Positions 1-5,967 of a stretch of 7,054 bases of DNA are shown one piece after another; the first letter of the stretch is position 1; each line of letters begins with the position of its first letter. Source of the stretch: JANMAT01 sp031359995 (GTDB lineage Bacteria > Actinomycetota > Acidimicrobiia > Acidimicrobiales > Ilumatobacteraceae); assembly GCA_031359995.1 (NCBI GenBank), contig JANMAT010000095.1, positions 1-7,054 of the forward strand. Reading direction: 5' to 3'. Below the pieces are notes generated by a model that saw only the letters and a list, made by a program, of their open reading frames with translations, was not told the DNA's origin and did no database searches. A program made the position numbers and the translations under genes.

Positions 1-564
1 GGTCCGCTCGTGCCCACCTCCACCTACGGCGCCAGCAAGCTGGCCGGCGAAGCGCTCATCTCGTCCTACTGCGCCATGTTCGACCTGCGGGGCGCGGCGT
101 TCCGGTTCGGCAACGTGGTCGGCCCCCGCCAGACCCACGGCATCGGGTTCGACTTCGTGCGGCGGCTGCTCGACGATCCCACGACGCTGCGGATCCTGGG
201 CGACGGCGGCCAGTCGAAGAGCTACATCCACGTCGACGACGTGATGCGGGCCGTGCTCGGCGTGGCCGAGCCCACCGCCGCCGGCCCGACCGGCGCCTTC
301 CGTGCCTTCAACGTGGCCACGGGTGATTACATCACGGTCACCGAGATCGCCGAACTGGCCCTCGAGGTGCTCGGTCTCGACCCCGCCACCGTCCACCTCG
401 ACTACACCGGCGGCGACCGGGGCTGGCGCGGCGACGTACCGGTGGTGCGCCTGTCCACCGATCGGATCCGCAGCACCGGCTGGCGGTGCGACCGTCCCAC
501 CCGTGCGGCTCTGCGAGCCTCGCTCGTCGCCATGCTCCCCGACGCCCGGCTCGGACGGCTCTGA
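1..564 (+). CDS. NAD-dependent epimerase/dehydratase (extended SDR), 5'-truncated by window edge
   Basis: This is the C-terminal 187 residues of an extended short-chain dehydrogenase/reductase of the nucleotide-sugar epimerase/dehydratase type. The frame is open from base 1, so the Rossmann GxxGxxG segment lies outside the window, and the GTG at position 10 is an internal Val rather than a start. The fragment opens just before the catalytic Tyr-x-x-x-Lys motif (YGASK, fragment residues 9-13). It then shows the RFGNVVGPR segment (35-43) and the GDGGQSKSYIHVDDV stretch (about 67-81) that typically lines the sugar-nucleotide site. The family acts on UDP-, GDP- or ADP-sugars in the cytoplasm using bound NAD(P). 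Substrate cannot be read from this half. The following GmhB-like phosphatase and transaldolase make a heptose nucleotide, or a GalE-like UDP-hexose, plausible. The stop lies 2 bp before the next start, so the genes are probably co-transcribed. Family call is secure; specificity is not. Confidence 0.9.
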   Translation, partial: GPLVPTSTYGASKLAGEALISSYCAMFDLRGAAFRFGNVVGPRQTHGIGFDFVRRLLDDPTTLRILGDGGQSKSYIHVDDVMRAVLGVAEPTAAGPTGAFRAFNVATGDYITVTEIAELALEVLGLDPATVHLDYTGGDRGWRGDVPVVRLSTDRIRSTGWRCDRPTRAALRASLVAMLPDARLGRL

Positions 565-566
565 CC

Positions 567-1118
567 ATGGCCCGTCCGGCAGCGTTCCTCGATCGCGACG
601 GCGTCATCAACGCGGCCTCCGTGCGCGACGGCCGTCCCCACCCGCCCGCTAGCCTGGCCGAGCTCGTCATCCTGCCGGGTGTGGCCGAGGCCTGCCGTCG
701 ACTCCGGGCCGAGGGTTTCGTCGTGCTCGTGGTGACGAACCAGCCCGACATCGCCCGCGGTACCGCCCGCGCCGTCGATGTCGCCCGCATCAATGACGTG
801 CTCCTGGCCAGCCTGGCCCTCGACGCCATCCTCGTGTGCCCCCACGACGACGCCGACGGCTGCCACTGCCGAAAGCCCCGCCCGGGTCTGCTGCTCGACG
901 CCGCCGACCGTTGGGACATCGACCTGACTCGCAGCACCATGGTCGGCGACCGCTGGCGCGACATCGACGCCGGGCGCGCCGCCGGCGTGGCCACGGTGTT
1001 CCTGGACCGCGGCTACCGGGAGCGGCAGCCGGTCGACGAGGACCACCGCGCCGACGAGCTGATCACCGCCTTGCCCTTCATCCTCGAACACGCCGATCAA
1101 GGAGCCCGCGTCCTGTGA
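567..1118 (+). CDS. gmhB: HAD-family phosphatase, D-glycero-D-manno-heptose 1,7-bisphosphate 7-phosphatase (GmhB) type
   Basis: The 183-residue protein fits the size of GmhB, a cytoplasmic HAD phosphatase that removes the 7-phosphate from D-glycero-D-manno-heptose 1,7-bisphosphate during activated-heptose synthesis. HAD motif I is FLDRDG, with nucleophile Asp9 and acid/base Asp11. Motif II is VTNQ (Thr57-Asn58). Motif III includes Lys103 in CRKPRPG, and motif IV is VGDRWRDIDAG (Asp128, Asp132). The zinc loop that distinguishes GmhB from histidinol phosphatases and other HADs is present as Cys91-x-His93 and Cys99-x-Cys101. The ATG at 567 is chosen because it puts motif I at the usual distance from the N-terminus; the longer in-frame opening to 486 would overlap the epimerase. 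No strong Shine-Dalgarno sequence is seen, so coupling to the upstream stop 2 bp away is likely. The anomer used (alpha for GDP-heptose, beta for ADP-heptose) and the exact substrate are not determinable from the sequence alone. Confidence 0.88.
   Translation: MARPAAFLDRDGVINAASVRDGRPHPPASLAELVILPGVAEACRRLRAEGFVVLVVTNQPDIARGTARAVDVARINDVLLASLALDAILVCPHDDADGCHCRKPRPGLLLDAADRWDIDLTRSTMVGDRWRDIDAGRAAGVATVFLDRGYRERQPVDEDHRADELITALPFILEHADQGARVL
1099..1104 (+). promoter_or_regulatory. Ribosome binding site of the transaldolase gene
   Basis: An AAGGAG purine tract lies inside the 3' end of the phosphatase gene, 10 nt before the GTG at 1115. It supports that GTG as the transaldolase start rather than any upstream in-frame codon. 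The start overlaps the phosphatase stop as GTGA. Confidence 0.7.
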
Positions 1119-1834
1119 GCACCACCACCACGTCCCTCTCGGTCAAGATCTACGCCGACGGCGCCGACCTGGCCGGCATCACCCTGCTGGCCGAAGACCC
1201 GACCATCAAGGGCTTCACCACGAACCCCACGCTCATGCGCCAGGCCGGCGTCAGCGACTACGAGCGCTTCGCCCACGACGTTCTCGCCGTGATCGGTGAC
1301 CTCCCGATCTCGTTCGAGGTCTTCTCGGACGACTTCGACGACATGGAGAAGCAGGCCAAGCGCATCGCGGCCTGGGGTCGGAACGTGTTCGTGAAGATCC
1401 CCGTGGGCAACACCCTCGGCGAGTCGAGCGCCCACCTGGTACGCCGCCTCGCCGACGCCGGCGTGCAACAGAACGTCACCGCCCTGTTCACGCTGGACCA
1501 GACGGAGCAGGTCGTGAGCTGCCTGAGCGAGGGGCCGGCGGCCAACGTCTCGATCTTCGCCGGCCGCATCGCCGATGCCGGCATCGACCCGCTGCCGATC
1601 ATGACCGATGCGGTCGACATGCTGTTCGCTCACCCGAACATCGAGCTCATCTGGGCCAGCCCGCGCGAGGTGCTCAACGTCGTGCAGGCCGATGCCGTGG
1701 GCTGCCACATCATCACCGTCACCCACGACCTGCTGAAGAAGCTGCCGGGGCTGGGCAAGGACCTCGACCTGTTCTCGCTGGAGACGGTCCAGATGTTCCG
1801 CCGCGATGCCGTCACCGCCGGCTACAGCCTCTGA
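1115..1834 (+). CDS. Transaldolase family protein (short TalC/FSA-like form)
   Basis: The 239-residue protein belongs to the short transaldolase group, Schiff-base class I aldolases with a TIM barrel. They move a dihydroxyacetone unit between fructose 6-phosphate and erythrose 4-phosphate (giving sedoheptulose 7-phosphate), or in the FSA subgroup split fructose 6-phosphate. Family marks are Asp15 in KIYADGAD, the GFTTNPTL signature (33-40), the Schiff-base lysine Lys94 in VFVKIPV, NVTALF (120-125), SIFAGRIADAG (146-156) and ASPREV (181-186) with the phosphate-binding Ser/Arg. The GTG start at 1115 overlaps the upstream stop by 4 bp and has an AAGGAG site. The open frame continues further upstream to 836, but that part is a shadow of the phosphatase gene. 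Placement after a GmhB-type phosphatase suggests supply of sedoheptulose 7-phosphate for heptose synthesis. Transaldolase versus fructose 6-phosphate aldolase activity cannot be separated by eye. Confidence 0.88.
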   Translation: MSTTTTSLSVKIYADGADLAGITLLAEDPTIKGFTTNPTLMRQAGVSDYERFAHDVLAVIGDLPISFEVFSDDFDDMEKQAKRIAAWGRNVFVKIPVGNTLGESSAHLVRRLADAGVQQNVTALFTLDQTEQVVSCLSEGPAANVSIFAGRIADAGIDPLPIMTDAVDMLFAHPNIELIWASPREVLNVVQADAVGCHIITVTHDLLKKLPGLGKDLDLFSLETVQMFRRDAVTAGYSL

Positions 1835-2529
1835 TGGCGATCTTCGACCGCGTGCTCCAGCAGAGCGCGCCCAGCTACGTGCGCTACGCGCAGGAGACGC
1901 TGCGAACGGCTCAAGGCGATCTCGCCCTCCAGTTCGGTGAGGCCCGCCTCGAGGAGACGGCGTACCCGGTCTACACGAACACGTTCGGGCCGGCCTCGTA
2001 CCTGGGCTGGAGTCGCATCTCGCACGCCCAGCGGATGCTCGCCGGGCAACGCGGGGAGCGAGCGCTCGACTTCGGCGCCGGGCTCGGCACGATGCTGCCG
2101 TTCCTGTCGCAGCACTACCGGCTGGTGGACGCCGTCGATCTCGACCCCGAGCCCACCAAGGTCATGGTCGAGCGCATGAACCTGGCCAACGTCGCCGTGC
2201 GCTCCGACTTGCCGACGCAGCCGGAGTCGTTCGAGGTGATCACCGCCCTCGACGTGCTCGAGCACGTGGACGACCTCGCCGGCATCTACGAGCGCTTCGT
2301 CGAGGTCACCGCTCGGAACGGGATCTGGGTCCTCTCCGGGCCGACCGAGAACTGGCTCTACAAGCTCAGCCGGAAGGTGGCTCGCACCACGGGAGAGGGC
2401 CACGTGCGGACGATCTACGACGTGTTCGACGCCGTGCCGGCCAGGATGCGCCAGCTGCAGACCGTTCGGCTGCCGTTCGGCTGTCCCGTGCCCCTCTTCC
2501 TGGTCGGCCTGTTCCAGAGGCAGGGCTAG
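1834..2529 (+). CDS. Class I SAM-dependent methyltransferase
   Basis: The 231-residue protein has a Rossmann-like methyltransferase core. Motif I is ALDFGAGLGT (77-86), which binds S-adenosylmethionine. The acidic residue that usually contacts the ribose falls in AVDLDPEP (about 100-107), and the post-core ALDVLEHVDDL (138-148) matches the Methyltransf_11/23-type pattern. There is no signal peptide or membrane helix, so it is expected to be cytoplasmic. The methyl acceptor is unknown; position at the end of a nucleotide-sugar operon suggests a sugar, glycolipid or polysaccharide precursor, but that is inference. The ATG shares its A with the transaldolase TGA (TGATG) and no Shine-Dalgarno sequence is visible, so translation probably depends on coupling. 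The stop TAG sits in a CTAG that also contains the stop of the opposing glycosyltransferase gene. Confidence 0.85.
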   Translation: MAIFDRVLQQSAPSYVRYAQETLRTAQGDLALQFGEARLEETAYPVYTNTFGPASYLGWSRISHAQRMLAGQRGERALDFGAGLGTMLPFLSQHYRLVDAVDLDPEPTKVMVERMNLANVAVRSDLPTQPESFEVITALDVLEHVDDLAGIYERFVEVTARNGIWVLSGPTENWLYKLSRKVARTTGEGHVRTIYDVFDAVPARMRQLQTVRLPFGCPVPLFLVGLFQRQG

Positions 2530-3992
2530 GGCTCGGCCGGCGCCGCCGTCGCCGCGGCCTTGGTCGGGGGGCTGGTCTGCCCAGCCAACCCGTGCTGTGT
2601 CTTCTCCCAGTACTGGGGGTTGACGATGAGCTGGGTACCCGCCTTCACCGCGGCCATCGACATGGCGACCCAGTAGAGCGGCGCGAGCAGCGCGGCCGTG
2701 AACACCTTCCGCTCGGGATGCTTGTAGGCCGCCAGCAGGAAGGTGTAGGCAAAGAAGAAGTTGCCGAACAGCCAGGTGCCGAGGCCCGTGTAGTACACCG
2801 GTGCCGGGAACAGGTCCTGGATGGTCGTCGGACGCAACGCGAACCAGGCGATGGTCAGACCCCAGAACACCGGATTGAGCATCGCCAACGCCGGCGTCCC
2901 GCCGACGAAGAGGTTGAAGCGGAGGAAGCCCCGCCACCCCACCTCGCGGGCGAGCCACACCGGCTCGCGCATGTGCACGAGCCACGTCTGCAGGTAGCCC
3001 TTGTACCAACGCGATCGCTGCTTCACCCAGTTCACGAAGTCCGAGTTCGCCTCCTCCAACGTCACCGAGTCCAGCATGCCGGTGCGGTAGCCGAGGCGGT
3101 GCAAGCGGACGCCGAGGTCGGCGTCCTCGGTCACGTTGAAGGGATCCCACCCGCCGGCAGCCACGAGCACGTCGCGCCGGAAGTGGTTCGACGTGCCGCC
3201 CAGCGGGATCGGGGCGCTCACGCGGGAAAGCCCGGGCAGGAACTGGCGGAACCAGAGCTCGTACTCGAGCGTGAACCACCGCGTGATGATGTTCTGGTCG
3301 GGATTGAAGTAGGCGAGTTCGGCCTGCAGGCATGCGATGTCGGCCGGAGCCCGGGCCAGCGAGATCGCCGCCTTGCGCAGCTGGAGCGAGTCGGGTCGGT
3401 CCTCGGCGTCGAAGATCGTGAGGAACGTACCCCGCGCCGTCTGCAGGCCGTAGTTCAACGCCTTGGGCTTCGTGCGCGGTGCGGCCGCCGGCACGATGAT
3501 GACCTCGCAGACCTGGTCGGCACGATGAGCTTCGGCCGCAGCTATGGTCGCCTCGTCGTCGGCCTCGAGCAGCAGCTTGATGTCCATCTTGTGCTGCGGG
3601 TACTCCATGTCGATCATGCCCTGGAGCAGCTGACCGACGACTTCGGGCTCCTTGTAGCACGGGATCATCACCGTGTAGACGGGCAGTTCGTCATCGGGCA
3701 CGGCGCGGGCGTCTTCGTCGCTCACCGTGGCGATCTCGGGATGGCGGGTCGCGTGGTACATGAGCGAGACCCGGAAGAGGATCGTCGACAGGTACGCCAA
3801 CGTCGCCAGGCCGATCAACACGGGCAGGGCGATGCGCCACCACAGGGCCGTGGTGATCGCCACCGTGGCGACGGCGATGAGAATGCCGTTGCGTTGACGC
3901 GGGATGAACGTCCGTTCGGCAGACAGCAGCGGTGCAGCGTCTTTCAGCGCATAGATGCTCTTGACCAGCCGGTCGTCGGTGACGTCGGTCAT
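2526..3992 (-). CDS. Membrane family 2 glycosyltransferase, processive (BcsA/XagB-like) type
   Basis: The 488-residue inner-membrane GT2 enzyme probably polymerises or extends a surface polysaccharide from a nucleotide-sugar donor. Two N-terminal helices (about 36-56 and 56-78) precede a GT-A domain. That domain contains PCYKEPEVV (111-119), EADDEAT (143-149), TKPKALNYG (174-182), the DxD-type FDAEDRPD (194-201), GGTSNHFR (265-272), the catalytic-base TED (288-290) and the QxxRW motif as QRSRW (325-329). Hydrophobic segments at about 363-385, 398-423 and 430-452 follow. The TED plus QxxRW set is the mark of processive beta-glycosyltransferases such as cellulose or hyaluronan synthases. The wording of the motifs resembles the XagB group most closely, without the extra N-terminal domain some of those carry. 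There is no PilZ domain. The start is supported by GGGAG 4 nt upstream. It lies 19 bp after the exosortase stop, so it is likely in the same operon. The polymer made is unknown. Confidence 0.9.
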   Translation of the reverse strand: MTDVTDDRLVKSIYALKDAAPLLSAERTFIPRQRNGILIAVATVAITTALWWRIALPVLIGLATLAYLSTILFRVSLMYHATRHPEIATVSDEDARAVPDDELPVYTVMIPCYKEPEVVGQLLQGMIDMEYPQHKMDIKLLLEADDEATIAAAEAHRADQVCEVIIVPAAAPRTKPKALNYGLQTARGTFLTIFDAEDRPDSLQLRKAAISLARAPADIACLQAELAYFNPDQNIITRWFTLEYELWFRQFLPGLSRVSAPIPLGGTSNHFRRDVLVAAGGWDPFNVTEDADLGVRLHRLGYRTGMLDSVTLEEANSDFVNWVKQRSRWYKGYLQTWLVHMREPVWLAREVGWRGFLRFNLFVGGTPALAMLNPVFWGLTIAWFALRPTTIQDLFPAPVYYTGLGTWLFGNFFFAYTFLLAAYKHPERKVFTAALLAPLYWVAMSMAAVKAGTQLIVNPQYWEKTQHGLAGQTSPPTKAAATAAPAEP

Positions 3993-3996
3993 CGCG

Positions 3997-4001
3997 CTCC
4001 C
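3997..4001 (-). promoter_or_regulatory. Ribosome binding site of the GT2 gene
   Basis: GGGAG on the minus strand lies 4 nt before the ATG at 3992, in the 19-bp gap after the exosortase stop. Spacing is a little short but it is the only purine tract available, and it supports this start. Confidence 0.6.
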
Positions 4002-4011
4002 GGCTCGTCCA

Positions 4012-5811
4012 TCACGCGTTTCGGGTTGCTCGAAGAGCGACCATCTGCTGCGCGAACGCGACCATGAACTCCCGGGTCTGCACCAGCCGCTGCGACAGCG
4101 CGGAGTCGGTGTCTCCCTCGAGCAGACCGGCCACGCGGAGCTGGAACTCCTTGGTCATCTTGGCGCTCGTCTGATCGGGGGAGGTCAGCCGCAGGTTCTT
4201 GTTGTCGACCATGAGCAGCGTCACCCGCTCCCAGCGGGTCTTGTCCCCGACCTTGATCGGCCAATGCCAATAGAGCGTGGTGGTGGTGCGGTCGTGGACC
4301 AGTGGGTCGCGCCAGCTCAAGAGGCCACCGACCACGCCACTCCCGAGGTCGACAGACTGTCGCTTCGTGATGACGAAGTTGTGAAACTTGTAGCATGCTT
4401 CGATGCCGTAGGTGGAGAACGCCGCCCGGTCATTCGCAGTGATGATATCGGCGATGATCGGCCCCGTGGAGGTCAGGTCGCGGACGACCGGGTTGTCGGA
4501 CAGGGCGCCGGCGTCGTTGGCCTGCTTGTCGCTGTAGATGTAGCGCCGCCAGGTCGAGTCGGCGCCGAAGAATCGCTTCGACCAGTCGAACTGCGTCGAG
4601 AAGTAGGACTTCCATCCCTCAGGGTGCGGGCCGCCCGCGGTGAAGCCCGAGAGGCGGGGGGTACCGAGGCTCGATGCCACGAGGTCGTAGTCGCGCAGGC
4701 TGCCGTTCAGGACGCCCACACCGAGCGAGGCCGCCAGCACCACGGCAGCGCCGGCCTGGATCGTGGGGCGGTGCGGCATCGCTCGCGGTGCCTGCGGACG
4801 ACCAGCCGCGCGGTCCTGGCCCGGGAACGACAGACCGAACCGCTTCATCAGCAACGCCATGACCACGATGCCGAGGTTGAACACGACGAGCCCGATGACC
4901 GGGTGGAAGCCGTCGAGGGCGACGCCCTTGCCCCACTGCTTGCCGGCACCGAAGATGATCAGGATCCGGACCACGTTGAGCAACCACACGAGCATGGCAC
5001 CGACGACCAGCCATGCCGCCTTCGTCCACCGTCGGCCGCGCACGACCATGAGCAGGGCGATGCCCACCAGCACGAAGCCCAGCAGACCGTTGGCGCCCGA
5101 GCACTCGCTGGCGACCGACAGGTCGAACCGAGAGCCCTGGTGGGACACCGTGAACAGGGCGTTGGCGGCGCCGTCCGGGTTCGGCGACGCAACCGGCAGG
5201 TAGCGCACCGCCCTGGTCACCGCGTGCACCGTGACCGAGGTGAACGGCACCAACCAGCGGTTCAGCAGCGTCTGGTACGGCATGGGCCAGGCCAGGAACA
5301 GGAACAGGATGCCGACGCGCATCCGCCACAGGGCGCGCGCTCCGAGCAGGAGGGCGACCAGTCCGGCGACGAAGAGCGGCAAGGAGAGCAGGTCGATGCG
5401 GTACACCCAGAACTCGGTCGACATCCGTCCCGGCAGAACCAGGTTGGCGGTCAGCGACACGGCCACGAGGGGCAGACCGATGATCCAGTCGAGCTGGCGG
5501 TCGTGGATCGGCGGGCCGGAGGGCCGACGGGACATGGCGACCATGAGACCGAGCGAGATGGCCGGCACGACGGCGAGGTGGGCGAGCGGGGTGTCCAGGC
5601 TGAGGCTGTCCAGCAGGGTGGCGAACGACACCCGGTACGCGAGCAGCACCAGCGCCACCACGAGCACCGGCCGCAGCATCGCGCGGCGCTCCTTCCACCG
5701 GAGCCACGAGCCGTGCCGGTTGGCCAGGCGAGACGAGGGGATCGGCGGGGGGAGCGGGCCCCCCGGTGCGCGCTCCATGGTCAGGACCGGTCCAGGTTGC
5801 GTCGAGCTCAT
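4012..5811 (-). CDS. Exosortase/archaeosortase family transpeptidase with C-terminal extracytoplasmic domain
   Basis: The 599-residue polytopic membrane protein is an exosortase, the cysteine transpeptidase-like family predicted to cleave C-terminal sorting signals (PEP-CTERM and relatives) and pass the protein to a surface acceptor. Residues 47 to about 323 hold roughly eight hydrophobic helices. The predicted triad is intact: Cys237 in ASECSGANGL, Arg282 in LLNVVRIL and His303 in LDGFHPVIG. A further helix (about 350-369) leads to a C-terminal domain of about 230 residues (370-599), likely outside the membrane. Parts of it (FFGADSTWRRYIY 414-426, a Cys at 473, LYWHWPIKVG 513-522) recall the EpsI-type domain found beside or fused to exosortases; this match is by eye only. 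The ATG at 5811 has GAGGG 6 nt upstream. An in-frame ATG at 5778 is less likely. The GT2 gene follows 19 bp later, in keeping with the common link between exosortases and exopolysaccharide genes. No complete substrate is encoded in the window. Confidence 0.9.
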   Translation of the reverse strand: MSSTQPGPVLTMERAPGGPLPPPIPSSRLANRHGSWLRWKERRAMLRPVLVVALVLLAYRVSFATLLDSLSLDTPLAHLAVVPAISLGLMVAMSRRPSGPPIHDRQLDWIIGLPLVAVSLTANLVLPGRMSTEFWVYRIDLLSLPLFVAGLVALLLGARALWRMRVGILFLFLAWPMPYQTLLNRWLVPFTSVTVHAVTRAVRYLPVASPNPDGAANALFTVSHQGSRFDLSVASECSGANGLLGFVLVGIALLMVVRGRRWTKAAWLVVGAMLVWLLNVVRILIIFGAGKQWGKGVALDGFHPVIGLVVFNLGIVVMALLMKRFGLSFPGQDRAAGRPQAPRAMPHRPTIQAGAAVVLAASLGVGVLNGSLRDYDLVASSLGTPRLSGFTAGGPHPEGWKSYFSTQFDWSKRFFGADSTWRRYIYSDKQANDAGALSDNPVVRDLTSTGPIIADIITANDRAAFSTYGIEACYKFHNFVITKRQSVDLGSGVVGGLLSWRDPLVHDRTTTTLYWHWPIKVGDKTRWERVTLLMVDNKNLRLTSPDQTSAKMTKEFQLRVAGLLEGDTDSALSQRLVQTREFMVAFAQQMVALRATRNA

Positions 5812-5954
5812 CGTGTTCCCTCGTCGATCGCCGCGATCAGCTGCATTGTCGCCGCCCCCTCCCCGGCACGGGCCGCGAGGCGGCGGTGTCCATCAAGACT
5901 TCGCCTCGTCGACACCTCGCGGCCCCGTCCGCGGTGCGCGTCGGTACCCCCCAT
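5808..5954 (-). CDS. Possible small ORF, 48 residues, unknown
   Basis: The gap between the sortase-like gene and the exosortase is almost filled by an ATG-started frame of 48 codons. It starts 13 nt after the upstream stop, and its TGA overlaps the exosortase ATG as ATGA, the same coupling used elsewhere in this operon. The product is rich in Arg and Gly with no membrane helix, signal peptide or motif that I recognise; it ends MQLIAAIDEGTR. A shorter version could start at the ATG at 5843, giving 12 codons. Against it being real: third-position G/C use (about 37 of 48 codons) looks lower than in the neighbours, the GGAG before the ATG is only 2 nt away, and a 48-codon open frame is expected by chance in such GC-rich DNA. 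It also contains an inverted repeat, which could be the actual function of the gap. A translated leader is an alternative. Confidence 0.25.
   Translation of the reverse strand: MGGTDAHRGRGREVSTRRSLDGHRRLAARAGEGAATMQLIAAIDEGTR
5818..5822 (-). promoter_or_regulatory. Ribosome binding site of the exosortase gene
   Basis: GAGGG on the minus strand stands 6 nt before the ATG at 5811. It favours this start over the in-frame ATG at 5778. The site also lies within the last codons of the possible small ORF that ends on the exosortase start. Confidence 0.7.
5870..5925 (-). repeat. Inverted repeat (possible RNA hairpin) between the sortase-like and exosortase genes
   Basis: Two perfect 11-base arms, GGGCCGCGAGG at 5870-5880 and CCTCGCGGCCC at 5915-5925, are separated by 34 bases. 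An inner pair, GGTGTC (5885-5890) with GACACC (5911-5916), can extend nine of the outer pairs (5870-5878 with 5917-5925) to a 15-bp stem with a six-base bulge on one side. An alternative pairing of CGAGGCG (5876-5882) with CGCCTCG (5903-5909) competes with it. In the minus-strand transcript this would fold just upstream of the exosortase start. No U-tract follows, so a classical intrinsic terminator is unlikely; a processing, stability or attenuation element is possible. Confidence 0.5.
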
Positions 5955-5967
5955 GGCTCCGTGCGCC

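Noticed and set aside
836..1114. Upstream extension of the transaldolase frame
   Set aside because: The extra residues are Arg/Pro/His-rich and overlap the phosphatase zinc-loop region in another frame. The GTG at 1115 with AAGGAG and a GTGA overlap is a better start.
1822..3660. Minus-strand open frame of 612 codons
   Set aside because: It overlaps the glycosyltransferase in another frame on the same strand and lies antisense to the methyltransferase. The translation is rich in Arg, Gly and Ala without recognisable motifs, while the competing frames carry complete catalytic signatures.
2592..4067. Plus-strand open frame of 491 codons antisense to the glycosyltransferase
   Set aside because: The translation is charged low-complexity sequence without motifs; the GT2 gene on the other strand explains the region.
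4619..5707. Minus-strand open frame of 362 codons inside the exosortase gene
   Set aside because: It is an out-of-frame reading of the exosortase, dominated by Arg, Pro, Ala and Gly, with no membrane pattern or motif.
5870..5925. Inverted repeat as a classical intrinsic terminator for the sortase-like gene
   Set aside because: No run of U follows the stem in the minus-strand transcript, and the next gene in the operon begins shortly after with its own ribosome binding site.
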